Shown piece after piece: positions 16,721-24,808 of a stretch of 39,991 nucleotides of DNA (positions are counted from its first letter, which is position 1; each line of letters opens with the position of its first letter). A program made the translations under genes and the position numbers. The notes under the pieces are model-generated. The model ran no database searches. It was not told the DNA's origin and saw only the letters and a program-made list of their open reading frames with translations. Where the stretch lies: positions 1 to 39,991 of the forward strand of contig NZ_JAJDOO010000038.1 in assembly GCF_020595055.1 (NCBI RefSeq), in the 5' to 3' direction. Source of the DNA: Desulfosporosinus shakirovi. GTDB lineage: Bacteria > Bacillota > Desulfitobacteriia > Desulfitobacteriales > Desulfitobacteriaceae.

Positions 16721-17497
16721 GTGGCCGAGAAATATGTACAAACTCTTGAGCGATCTCTGGATGTTCTAGAAGTGTTAGCTCATGCTGAAGAACCATTGGG
16801 TGTCACAGAAATCGGAAATCGTATCAGTTTGCATAAAAGCACAGTTCATAGGATCTTACAAACTTTATGTCACAGGGGCTATGTCGACAGGAAAAAGGAC
16901 AGTGAGCGTTATCAATTAGGGATTAAAATTATCGAATTAGGAATTCGCTTCTTTAATGACTTAGAAATTCGTAAAGTTGCTGCTCCTGTGTTAAGTGACT
17001 TAGTAAAAGTTTTAGATGAAGTTGTCCACCTGGTTCTTCCTGATGATGGAGAGATTGTTTATATCGATAGAGCAGAGAGCTCTCAAGTTGTCAGTATGCA
17101 TTCTAAGGTAGGACGCAGGGCTCCAATGCACTGTACTGCTGTAGGAAAAGCTTTGCTCTCAACCTTGCCAGAAGAGGAAGTCAGACATATCCTTGAAGTT
17201 AAAGGCATGACTAAATATACTCCTAACACAATAACAGACCCTGAAGATTTGTTAGCTGGTTTGAGAGAAATCAAATTAAGCAAGATATCTCTAGAGACGG
17301 AAGAAAATGAAGTTGGAATCATATGTTTAGGAACACCGATATTCGATTACTCTGGGCAAGCAATAGGGGCGATCAGTGTTTCAGGACCTGCTAGCAGGAT
17401 TACTGAAAAAGGGATTAGGTGGATTGGAGAGGAATTAAAAACGTCGGGAGAGCTAATTTCGGCTAAGCTGGGATTTAGCTTTTTTCAAAACTCATAG
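16721..17497 (+). CDS. IclR-family transcriptional regulator of the glycolate/malyl-CoA genes
   Basis: 258 residues from the GTG at 16721, which is preceded by GGAGGA at 16710-16715; an earlier in-frame GTG at 16697 lacks such a site. The N-terminal winged helix-turn-helix reads LERSLDVLEVLAHAEEPLGV, then TEIGNRISLHKSTVHRILQT. The C-terminal IclR effector domain (about 80-250) has MHCTAVGKALLSTLPEEEV and IGAISVSGPASRI. IclR proteins bind small acids and act as dimers on palindromes. This gene lies directly upstream of glcF, and the same palindrome recurs at three promoters in the window, including its own. Glyoxylate or glycolate as the ligand is a guess from the pathway. Confidence 0.9.
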   Translation: MAEKYVQTLERSLDVLEVLAHAEEPLGVTEIGNRISLHKSTVHRILQTLCHRGYVDRKKDSERYQLGIKIIELGIRFFNDLEIRKVAAPVLSDLVKVLDEVVHLVLPDDGEIVYIDRAESSQVVSMHSKVGRRAPMHCTAVGKALLSTLPEEEVRHILEVKGMTKYTPNTITDPEDLLAGLREIKLSKISLETEENEVGIICLGTPIFDYSGQAIGAISVSGPASRITEKGIRWIGEELKTSGELISAKLGFSFFQNS

Positions 17498-17580
17498 ACA
17501 AGTCCGGGTTAAATAAATGTTTCACAATTCATAATTTCGTCAAAATCCCCAAATAACTAAAATTTTTGGAAAGTTTCCTA

Positions 17581-17640
17581 TTGACGATTTACTCAGATAG
17601 GGTAATAATAGAATTATAAGTTTTCTGAAACTATGTTTCA
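17581..17640 (+). promoter_or_regulatory. Predicted glcF operon promoter and IclR-type operator
   Basis: TTGACG (17581-17586), a 16-base spacer and TAATAA (17603-17608) form a likely promoter. The perfect 15-base palindrome TGAAACTATGTTTCA (17626-17640) lies about 17 bases downstream, near the start site. It resembles the KdgR-type IclR-family operator TGAAACANTGTTTCA. Its position downstream of -10 suggests repression that is relieved by an effector. Confidence 0.65.
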
Positions 17641-17985
17641 ATATTCAAAACAGCTAGACAGTTATTTTTAAAGAAAGGGGAGCTAATTCAAGGTTTAAGT
17701 CATTAGGAACTTACATTGAGGAAGTTTTGTTGAACTTATTCAGGGGTTTAGTCGCCGCTTAATGACTGACGGTTATAGATGATTTAGTATCGCTGTAGCC
17801 AAGACTCTAACCTCGAGGTTAGAACACCGCCATATACTGCAAGGTGCCGTGATGGTGAGAAGCGATCTCCGGCCAAGGATGGGATGGGCAAGTGTCGCAG
17901 TAGCCAAGGATAGAGAGAAGCGAAAGCAGGAGATTGTTGGCGTTTAGCCATCGGGTAAGAACACTGTAATGAAGGGGGAAGATTA
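17641..17985 (+). other. Long, structured 5' leader of glcF (unassigned)
   Basis: About 345 bases separate the operator from glcF. The second half is clearly more G+C-rich than the flanks. It contains the 18-base perfect palindrome TCTAACCTCGAGGTTAGA (17806-17823), a long-range complement AGTCATTA/TAATGACT (17698-17705 with 17760-17767), a repeated TCGCWGTAGCCAAG (17790-17803 and 17895-17908) and two GAGAAGCGA copies. No frame on either strand resembles a protein. It could be a regulatory RNA leader or a worn insertion; it matches no riboswitch class I know. Confidence 0.4.
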
Positions 17986-19236
17986 GTGGGAGTATTAGCA
18001 GACGTATATGAAATGCTAAATACGTGTAACAAGTGTGGTGGTTGCCATACAGCCTGTAAGACCTATAAATTGACTGGGTCAGAAGAAATGTCTACACGCG
18101 GAAGAATCCAGCTCATCAAAGCTGTCGCCGATGGAAAATTAGAACCTAATGAAGAGTATGAAGATGCTATCATGAGCTGTTTGTTATGTGGAGAATGTGC
18201 AGTCACCTGTCCAAACGGTGTACATGGTAATGAACTCGTCATGGCCGCGCGGCGAGATTTAAAACTAAGAAAGGGAATCAAGCCATTTGCAAAGTCTTTT
18301 GCTTTAAAAACTTTAGCAAGTCCGAAGAGGCTGGGCATGGGGTTTCGGCTTTTCGGAGGAATGGGCAAAAGTGTCCTCAATAAAATTGACGGACTGGACT
18401 ATTTCCGTGGTATTGATATTAAAAACTTCCCCACGGCCAAGAAACCATTTTTGGAGCAGGTCCCGGAAAAGATTAAGGTGCAAAATCCGAAGCATAAAGT
18501 CGGATTTTATGTGGGTTGTTTTCTCAATCACTCCTTAGACCAAACCGCTCACTCAGTTGTGAAAGTGCTAGCCAAAAATGACTGTGAAGTTATTATTCCT
18601 AAAGATCAAGTGTGCTGCGGTCTCCCGCAATATTGTTATGGTGACTACGAAACAGCGAAAACCAACGCTCGCAAAACCATTGATACCTTTTTAGATAAGT
18701 ATAGCGATGCCGAAGTTGTGCTTACGGCCTGTGCGTCCTGTGGTTCGATGCTGAGACATGATTATCTGAAGCTCTTTGCCGATGAGCCGTCGTATTTGCC
18801 CAAAGTCAAGTTATTTTGTGACAAAGTAGTTGAGTTTTCAGAATATATGGCCAAGATTGGTGTCGATCAGAGCAAACTTCATAATTCAAGTCCCCTGACA
18901 GTCACCTATCATGATCCTTGTCATATGGTTCGGGGTCTTAAGGCAACCAAGCAGCCTCGGGAATTGTTGCAAATGATTCCTCGGGTTGATTATAAGGAAA
19001 TGTTTGAAGCCAACCGTTGTTGCGGGGCAGCCGGCTTAATCCAGGCCTTCTATCATGAGGTATCAACAGATATCACAGATCAGAAGACTCAAAACATCAA
19101 GGATACCAATGCAGATTTGGTGGCTACAAGTTGCCCGGCTTGCATGTTGAGACTTCAAGGCGGTATAAACAAAGCCGGACAAAAACAAAAGGTTATGCAT
19201 GTTGCCGATGTAATGGCCAACGCTTACGAAGACTAA
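17986..19236 (+). CDS. glcF: Glycolate oxidase-type iron-sulfur subunit
   Basis: Electron-transfer subunit of a glycolate/lactate dehydrogenase-type complex, 416 residues. Two ferredoxin motifs, C14-x2-C17-x2-C20-x3-C24 and C65-x2-C68-x2-C71-x3-C75, bind two 4Fe-4S clusters. Two CCG (DUF3400-type) domains follow, seen in VGCFLNHSL with VCCGLPQYCYGD, and in DPCHMVRG with RCCGAAG and SCPACMLRL. There are no membrane helices, so the complex would be peripheral. GTG 17986 is preceded by GAAGGGGGAAG. It is first of the three genes glcF, glcE-like and glcD. The electron acceptor may be a quinone or an electron-transfer protein. With glyoxylate-consuming genes downstream, glycolate is the most likely substrate, but D-lactate cannot be excluded. 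Confidence 0.88.
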   Translation: MGVLADVYEMLNTCNKCGGCHTACKTYKLTGSEEMSTRGRIQLIKAVADGKLEPNEEYEDAIMSCLLCGECAVTCPNGVHGNELVMAARRDLKLRKGIKPFAKSFALKTLASPKRLGMGFRLFGGMGKSVLNKIDGLDYFRGIDIKNFPTAKKPFLEQVPEKIKVQNPKHKVGFYVGCFLNHSLDQTAHSVVKVLAKNDCEVIIPKDQVCCGLPQYCYGDYETAKTNARKTIDTFLDKYSDAEVVLTACASCGSMLRHDYLKLFADEPSYLPKVKLFCDKVVEFSEYMAKIGVDQSKLHNSSPLTVTYHDPCHMVRGLKATKQPRELLQMIPRVDYKEMFEANRCCGAAGLIQAFYHEVSTDITDQKTQNIKDTNADLVATSCPACMLRLQGGINKAGQKQKVMHVADVMANAYED

Positions 19237-19373
19237 TTGGATGCAAGAATTACATTAACTTTGTATATGGCTGACCATTACGATTCATCATGGTCTGGCC
19301 GAAAATCGAATATTTCCCTTTGCGGAACATGCTGACCGCAAGTTCTAGTAAATGAGTGGAAGGGCGGGTAGTC

Positions 19374-20678
19374 ATGAGTGACGTCAATATCAGTAAGTTA
19401 AAGGGGATTGTCGGTGATGCCTATGTCATCGATTTCCCTTCCGAAATGGCTAAATATCTAAAAGGTCAAGGTAAGCCTGCAGTCGTCGTCTTACCGGCGA
19501 GTACTTCAGAAGTTTCGAGTATCGTCAAACTGGCGAATGAGAAGAATGTGAAATTAGGGGTAGGCGGGGCAGTCGTCGATACCCAGGGGATTACGGGCGG
19601 GATTGCAATGGTTATGTCCCGGATGAACCGGATTTTAGAAATGGATCATCTAAACCTTGTGGCGGTTGTCGAACCAGGACTTCTTCATAAAGAATTTCTT
19701 CTTAAAGTTGGGGAAGCCGGATTAAACTTTCCTCCGGAGCCCTATGTAATCGAAACCAGTTCCATTGGCGGCTGCTTTGCGATTGGAGATTCCGATTCTA
19801 AATCCTTTGAATATGGTCCTACCCGGACGTTCCTTTTGGGATTTGAAATGGTTCTCCCGACAGGGGAAATCCTGGAGATCGGAAATAAATGTATAAAAAA
19901 CGTTTCCGGTTTAGATTTCATCCACTTTGCTGTCGGAAGCCAAGGGACATTTGGGATTTTCACCAAACTGCTGGTGAAGCTCTTACCTGTACCGGAAGCT
20001 AAAAAAGCAGTGATTGGAACCTTCGCATCCATGCATAAGGCGAATGCAACCTTCAATACCCTGATTAAGCGGAATGTGCATCCGACCCGGATGAATCTCA
20101 TCAATGCATCCCTTGCGAAAATTGCAAAACCGGGAACGGAAGGGCAACTTGTGATCATAGATTTGCAAGGATTTAAAGAGTCGGGTAAAAACATCGTTAA
20201 TGAAGTTGCTTCAGTTCTTACCTTGGGTGGAGGCTCTGATGTAAAGATCATTGAGGAGGGCGCTGAGTATGATCAAGTGATCAATGGTTGGCTTAAAGCT
20301 CGCGCCGAACTCAATGCAAAACCGTCGGAAATCGTGGAATTTGTGGTTGGCCCGATGAAAATGCCTCAAGCCCTGTCTCAGCTCGAAGCGCAAACGGGGG
20401 AGCTAGGGGCTTATCCTGGCATAATTGTCGAAGGACTTCTCGGATATGTTTGTTTGGCTCTGCCCGAGGGAACGGATAAACTTGCTTTAGCCAGGAAAGT
20501 GAATAAACTGGCCATGTCCCTAGGCGGGAACGTGAAGGGCCTCTTGGGTCATAAGCTCAAAGCAGAAGTTTACAATGATGCGGAAATGTGGAAGCAAACC
20601 ACAAGTTTGCTCAGTGAACTGCGTCAACAATTTGACCCCAAAGGGATTCTCAACCCTGGGGTAAGTCTAGAGGCTTAA
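19374..20678 (+). CDS. FAD-linked oxidase-like subunit, degenerate GlcD paralogue (GlcE-like role)
   Basis: 434 residues from the ATG at 19374; an in-frame GTG at 19356 lies before the ribosome site. It has the PCMH-type FAD fold: VVVLPASTSEVSSIVKLANE, an SSIGGCFAIGDSDS nucleotide loop and GSQGTFGIFTKLLVKLLPVP. It aligns in style with the neighbouring GlcD but lacks that protein's PRGAGT motif (here GVGGAVVDTQG), the GDGNLHP histidine motif and the GEHGIG motif near the C-terminus. It is therefore likely to be a non-catalytic or electron-transferring FAD subunit, like GlcE in glcDEF systems, although it is longer than classical GlcE (about 350). It follows glcF by 137 bases and precedes glcD by 18. 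Confidence 0.75.
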   Translation: MSDVNISKLKGIVGDAYVIDFPSEMAKYLKGQGKPAVVVLPASTSEVSSIVKLANEKNVKLGVGGAVVDTQGITGGIAMVMSRMNRILEMDHLNLVAVVEPGLLHKEFLLKVGEAGLNFPPEPYVIETSSIGGCFAIGDSDSKSFEYGPTRTFLLGFEMVLPTGEILEIGNKCIKNVSGLDFIHFAVGSQGTFGIFTKLLVKLLPVPEAKKAVIGTFASMHKANATFNTLIKRNVHPTRMNLINASLAKIAKPGTEGQLVIIDLQGFKESGKNIVNEVASVLTLGGGSDVKIIEEGAEYDQVINGWLKARAELNAKPSEIVEFVVGPMKMPQALSQLEAQTGELGAYPGIIVEGLLGYVCLALPEGTDKLALARKVNKLAMSLGGNVKGLLGHKLKAEVYNDAEMWKQTTSLLSELRQQFDPKGILNPGVSLEA

Positions 20679-20696
20679 GAAGAAGGAGGTCTGAAT

Positions 20697-22073
20697 ATGT
20701 TAAGCCAAGCGGTTGTTAAGCGGCTGAAGGAAATTGTTGGGGAGAGAAACGTGGTTACAGACAAAGTTGGTCTGTTGACCTATGGTTATGACGGCACGTT
20801 ATTATCCGGTGAAGCCTTAGGAGTGGTTTCTCCGACAACAACGGAACAAGTCGTTGAAATCGTCAAATTGATGAACGAGCAAGATATTAAACTTGTTCCC
20901 CGAGGTGCTGGTACGAATGAGAGTGGTGGAACCATTCCTTCAGCAAAATCTGTGGTGATTAGCTTTACTAAAATGACTAAAATTCATGAAATAGACACTG
21001 AAAATTTTGTAGCAGTCGTTGAGCCTGGAGTGATCAATTTTGACCTTCAAGTTGAACTCGCTAAGAAAAATTTCTATTTTCCTCCAGATCCGTCCTCCTT
21101 TAAGGCCTCAACAATAGGAGGGAATCTAGGTGAATGCTCCGGTGGACCGAAATGCTTTAAATATGGGGTTACCCGGGATTATATGTTGGGTCTGGAAGTC
21201 GTTCTCCCGAATGGCAAAGTCATTCAAACGGGGGGGCGTAATTTCCAAAGTGAGCCGGGTTATGATTTGACTCGAATCATTGTTGGCTCGGAAGGAATCC
21301 TAGGATTGGTCACCAAAGTTTTCGTTCGTATCCTACCGATACCCAGAGCCAAGAAAACAATGCTAGCTCTTTACGACAAAGTTGAAGATGCTTCTCAAAC
21401 TGTTGCCGATATCGTTGCTGCCGGTATTATTCCGACAACCCTGGAATTGATGGATAATTTGCTTATCAATACGACTGAAGATTTTACCCATGCCGGGCTT
21501 CCCCGTGATGCTGGAGCGGTTCTAATTATTGAGGTTGACGGATATCCGGAAGATATGGACGGACAAGTCAAGACGATTGGTGAAATTGCCTCAAAAATTG
21601 CTAAAGAATTTAAAGTTGCTCAAACGGCAGTTGAAGTGGATCAAATTTGGACTTCAAGGCGCAGTGCTTTCGGATCTGTTGCTCGAGTTAGACCATCCTA
21701 TGGTGTTAATGATATTACGGTTCCGAGGAGTAATTTCCCAAAAGCGATTGGGGGAGTCCTTAAAGTTGCCAAAGATTTTGGTGTGACCATCGGAGTTGTG
21801 GCTCATGCCGGTGACGGAAATCTTCATCCGCTAATTCTTTTCGATCAACGGAATAAAGAGGAAACTGAAACCGTTCATGCTGCTGAACAGGCGCTCTGTA
21901 TGATGGCGCTTGATCTTGAGGGTACAATAAGTGGTGAGCACGGAATCGGGCTTGTCAAGAAGAAGTATCTTGATAAGGAGTTTACACCCGCTGCTATGGA
22001 AGCTTTTAGAAAGATTAAGAGAAGCTTCGATCCGAGCAATCGCTTTAACCCAGGGAAGATCATCGACCTATAA
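20697..22073 (+). CDS. glcD: Glycolate oxidase-type FAD subunit
   Basis: Catalytic FAD subunit that oxidises a 2-hydroxyacid, 458 residues, the usual GlcD size. FAD-binding blocks are VPRGAGTNESGG, SSFKASTIGGNLGECSGG and VGSEGILGLVTKVFVRILP. The C-terminal FAD-oxidase domain carries H370 and H377 in AHAGDGNLHP and GTISGEHGIGLVKKKYL, which hold the substrate and active-site residues. The ATG at 20697 has the strong site AAGGAGG eight bases upstream. A terminator hairpin follows. Substrate specificity is inferred as glycolate from the malyl-CoA genes next to it; related subunits oxidise D-lactate. Confidence 0.88.
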   Translation: MLSQAVVKRLKEIVGERNVVTDKVGLLTYGYDGTLLSGEALGVVSPTTTEQVVEIVKLMNEQDIKLVPRGAGTNESGGTIPSAKSVVISFTKMTKIHEIDTENFVAVVEPGVINFDLQVELAKKNFYFPPDPSSFKASTIGGNLGECSGGPKCFKYGVTRDYMLGLEVVLPNGKVIQTGGRNFQSEPGYDLTRIIVGSEGILGLVTKVFVRILPIPRAKKTMLALYDKVEDASQTVADIVAAGIIPTTLELMDNLLINTTEDFTHAGLPRDAGAVLIIEVDGYPEDMDGQVKTIGEIASKIAKEFKVAQTAVEVDQIWTSRRSAFGSVARVRPSYGVNDITVPRSNFPKAIGGVLKVAKDFGVTIGVVAHAGDGNLHPLILFDQRNKEETETVHAAEQALCMMALDLEGTISGEHGIGLVKKKYLDKEFTPAAMEAFRKIKRSFDPSNRFNPGKIIDL

Positions 22074-22101
22074 ATTTCTCACTTCCTAGTGGCGTGTGGA
22101 C

Positions 22102-22137
22102 ACTGCTCTAGTGTTTATACACTAGAGCAGTTTTCTT
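22102..22137 (+). terminator. Terminator of the glc operon
   Basis: ACTGCTCTAGTGT (22102-22114) and ACACTAGAGCAGT (22119-22131) form a perfect 13-bp stem with a TTAT loop, followed by TTTCTTT. It lies 28 bases after the glcD stop. Bases 22140-22397, ahead of the cupin gene, show no clear promoter or further element. Confidence 0.9.
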
Positions 22138-22421
22138 TGTGTCTTTAAAAACAGTGCTTACTTATACATATCAAGCGAATTTAATAGTGAAAAAGGGATA
22201 TACTAAATTTTGGGTTTTGTGAGTCCTTTTTATCACGGTATTCAACATAGACACCAGAATCTGAGCAATAATGGCTAAGCTATTATTACTGCATAAGTGC
22301 ATGAAGATAAAAGGGGTTAAGGCTTGTAAATCAAAGTAATATCACACCGCTGAAGTCTAAATATTCTGGATATCAGAAATTGAGCTGTGGCGAATGATTG
22401 AAAATGGATGGAGGCAAAAAC

Positions 22422-22769
22422 GTGGAAAACCGAGTTTTTATGCTTGAAGATTTGGCTAAATTTGATGCAAAGGATCCCCAAAAAGTTATGGTTTATCAGT
22501 CCGATAAAACTTTAGGTGCTATGTGGTGTTTAGAACCAGGTCAAGAAGTATTTCTCCATCAACATCCTAATGCGGATGATGTGTGGATTTGTCTGGAAGG
22601 TGAATCGGGTCTCTATTTTGCGGGAGAAGGGCAAGAAGTAAAAATTAAAAAAGGTATGGCGATTCTTGCAAAAGCGGGACAGACTCATGGAATGAGAAAT
22701 ACGGGTAAAGACCGTTTTATATTTATTGGGATTGCCGGACCAGTGCCGGTAGAGACAGTGAAGTTATAA
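22422..22769 (+). CDS. Single-domain cupin protein
   Basis: A beta-barrel protein of 115 residues from the GTG at 22422, preceded by GGATGGAGG; the in-frame TTG at 22398 would put this site inside the gene. Cupin motif 1 is seen in PGQEVFLHQHPNADDVWICLEGE, giving metal ligands H-x-H and a glutamate, and motif 2 in AKAGQTHGMRNTG with the last histidine. It lies between the glc operon and the ligase operon and is probably transcribed alone. A metal-dependent small-acid isomerase or sensor is possible; the reaction cannot be told. It may serve the glyoxylate pathway by location only. Confidence 0.8.
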   Translation: MENRVFMLEDLAKFDAKDPQKVMVYQSDKTLGAMWCLEPGQEVFLHQHPNADDVWICLEGESGLYFAGEGQEVKIKKGMAILAKAGQTHGMRNTGKDRFIFIGIAGPVPVETVKL

Positions 22770-22859
22770 TATACGAGGCAAAAGAATTTGGATTTAAGCT
22801 ATGAATAAAAAAGTTATTATTTAATGACATATTCTTTGAAAAATAAGCAAATAATTCTG

Positions 22860-22918
22860 TTGACTAATGAACAAATAAGATAGATAATGGTTCTAAGGGA
22901 AAATGAAACTATGTTTTA
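22860..22918 (+). promoter_or_regulatory. Predicted ligase-operon promoter and IclR-type operator
   Basis: TTGACT (22860-22865), 17 bases, then GATAAT (22883-22888) makes a strong promoter. TGAAACTATGTTTTA (22904-22918) starts 15 bases after -10 and differs from the glcF operator at one of 15 positions. The remaining leader (22919-23167, about 250 bases) holds no feature I can name. Confidence 0.7.
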
Positions 22919-23167
22919 AAGAATGAAACAATAACCTTAAATCCTTTTCCCCTTGTCAAATAACTATTACTTACTACGATGTGCTTGGGAAGCAATGTCT
23001 TATACGCCCCTCGAATCTTGTGTGAATACTAAGTGGGAAGGAGGGACATTTTCTTTTCAATGAGTGGGTATTAAAAATTGTCAAGCGGTATGTGTCTAGT
23101 TAGAAAAACTAATCTCTTAAAGCGACCTTAATAGTTGCAGAAAATTTCATTATGGAAGTGATAACGT

Positions 23168-24445
23168 ATGGCAAAATTTCTAGAATTCCAGGGAAAAGAA
23201 TGGCTTAGAAAATCAGGACTGCCGGTACCACAGGGACGTGTAGCCTCGACTCCGGAAGAAGCCAAAAAGATTGCCGAAGAGATAGGCAAAGCTGTTGCAG
23301 TAAAAGGACAGGTACAGGCCGGGGGACGCGGTAAAGCAGGAATTGTAAAATTAGTTAATACTCCTGATGAGGCGGCTGCAGCTGCTGCCGAAATTTTTGC
23401 TAAAAACGTCATGGGAGTACCTATCTACCAGGTTCTTGTTGAAGAAAAATTGGATATTAAAAAAGAATACTATTGTTCGTTCGTTGTTAATGGCGCAAGA
23501 GAAGCTCGTTCCCCTATGCTCATGTTCAGTACTGAGGGTGGAATGGACATTGAAAGCGTTCCCGAAGAACTCCTATTTAAAGTCAACATTGATCCAATCA
23601 ACGGGTTGCAGGTATATGACGCAGTAGATGTATGTGCTCGAGCTGGAATTCCTGCTCAGGATATAAGTAAGTTTGCTAGTTTTTTATCTAAGCTATCCCA
23701 AGCTTATAAGAAATTAGATTGCCAAACACTGGAAATTAATCCCTTTATCATGACGGGGAGCGGTAACTTAGTCTGTGCAGATTGCAAAATGGAAATTGAC
23801 AACAGTTCCGTGGGACGTCATCCGGAATTTGGGATTTCAATCGCGCGGGATTTGCCTGGTGCGCCTACTGAGTTAGACCTGATTGGCTGGAGTATTGAAG
23901 AAACTGATGCTCGTGGTACAGGCTTCCTTATGAATATGGGCTATGACGAAGTGAGTCCTGGTTATATCGGCTACCATCCCATTGGTGGCGGATCAGCAAT
24001 GATGGGCTTAGATGCTTTGAACCAAGTAGGCCTGAAGCCGGCAAATTATGCTGACACCAGTGGTAACCCAGTCGGTTCAAAAATTTATAGAGTAGCAAAA
24101 TGCGTTCTTTCTCAGCCAAATATTGACGGTTATCTGCTTGGCGGGTTCATGATGGCAAACCAAGAGCAGTGGCATCATTCCCACGCTATCGTCAAGGTAC
24201 TCAGGGAGGTTCTCCCGACGCAGAAACCCGGAATGCCTTGCGTGTTGTTACTCTGTGGCAACAGGGAAGATGAATCTCTGGAAATCCTTAGAGAGGGTCT
24301 TGCCGACCTAATGACTCCTGATGGCCCGGGAAAGAGAATCGAAATCTATGGCAAAGAATACGTAACAGATACCAAATTCATAGGACAAAGACTCTTAGCT
24401 CTCAGCAAAGAATATAGAGCTGAAAAAGAATCTCAAGGAAAGTAG
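23168..24445 (+). CDS. Succinyl/malate-CoA ligase beta-type subunit (ATP-grasp)
   Basis: Nucleotide-binding subunit of a two-subunit acyl-CoA ligase; together with the alpha subunit at 24809 it would convert malyl-CoA, ADP and phosphate to malate, CoA and ATP (or the reverse). 425 residues. The ATP-grasp domain (about 1-240) has VKGQVQAGGRGKAGIVKL and LEINPFIMTGSGNL. The ligase domain (about 250-410) is unusual: where SucC has a glycine-rich NFLDVGG, this one reads NYADTSGNP, and IGGGSAMMGLD replaces the usual loop. A CADC pair at the end of the ATP-grasp domain is also uncommon. The divergence and the gene company argue for malate rather than succinate as substrate, but this is inference. 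The ATG start has GGAAGTG upstream. Confidence 0.78.
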   Translation: MAKFLEFQGKEWLRKSGLPVPQGRVASTPEEAKKIAEEIGKAVAVKGQVQAGGRGKAGIVKLVNTPDEAAAAAAEIFAKNVMGVPIYQVLVEEKLDIKKEYYCSFVVNGAREARSPMLMFSTEGGMDIESVPEELLFKVNIDPINGLQVYDAVDVCARAGIPAQDISKFASFLSKLSQAYKKLDCQTLEINPFIMTGSGNLVCADCKMEIDNSSVGRHPEFGISIARDLPGAPTELDLIGWSIEETDARGTGFLMNMGYDEVSPGYIGYHPIGGGSAMMGLDALNQVGLKPANYADTSGNPVGSKIYRVAKCVLSQPNIDGYLLGGFMMANQEQWHHSHAIVKVLREVLPTQKPGMPCVLLLCGNREDESLEILREGLADLMTPDGPGKRIEIYGKEYVTDTKFIGQRLLALSKEYRAEKESQGK

Positions 24446-24454
24446 GGGAAACCT

Positions 24455-24742
24455 GTGCTGGAATTCGCAGAAAAAAGCCTGACAGTTAGAATCGATACCA
24501 GCAAGTGTGATACATGCGAGACTAAGGCATGTGCCGAGGCGTGCAAAAAGTACGCGAGAGGTTTGCTTGGGATTGATGACCAAGGTAGAGCTTCGGTTGC
24601 ACATCGCGATGCAGAAGAAGTTCTGCGTCTTGGAACTGAGTGTTTAGCATGTGAACTCGCTTGTAAGACCAAAGGTAACAATGCCATAACCATTGAGGTT
24701 CCTGTTAAAGGTTTGGATGAGTACCTTAAGAAACGTCAATAG
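24455..24742 (+). CDS. Ferredoxin-like 7-Cys protein encoded between the ligase subunits
   Basis: 95 residues from a GTG preceded by TAGGGG. Cysteines fall in two groups, C18-x2-C21-x4-C26-x3-C30 and C63-x2-C66-x3-C70. The seven cysteines would suit one 4Fe-4S cluster plus a second 3Fe-4S or incomplete cluster. The first motif has four residues rather than two between its second and third cysteines, so it is not a classical 2[4Fe-4S] ferredoxin. It starts nine bases after the beta-subunit stop and is followed 66 bases later by the alpha subunit, so it is probably a partner of the ligase or of the glycolate dehydrogenase. I know of no ordinary succinyl-CoA synthetase that carries such a subunit. 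Confidence 0.72.
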   Translation: MLEFAEKSLTVRIDTSKCDTCETKACAEACKKYARGLLGIDDQGRASVAHRDAEEVLRLGTECLACELACKTKGNNAITIEVPVKGLDEYLKKRQ

Positions 24743-24808
24743 GTGCAATAGACTAGGTAAGTTGTTATTGTATACAAAACGAAGCAAAATGTTAAATGAG
24801 GGATAAAG

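Noticed and set aside
17784-18032. An 82-codon minus-strand frame over the glcF leader
   Set aside because: It overlaps the start of glcF, has no ribosome site, and its length is explained by the higher G+C content of the leader.
22919-23167. Riboswitch in the ligase-operon leader
   Set aside because: The leader is about 250 bases long, but I see no strong paired elements, no repeat shared with the glcF leader and no known riboswitch core.
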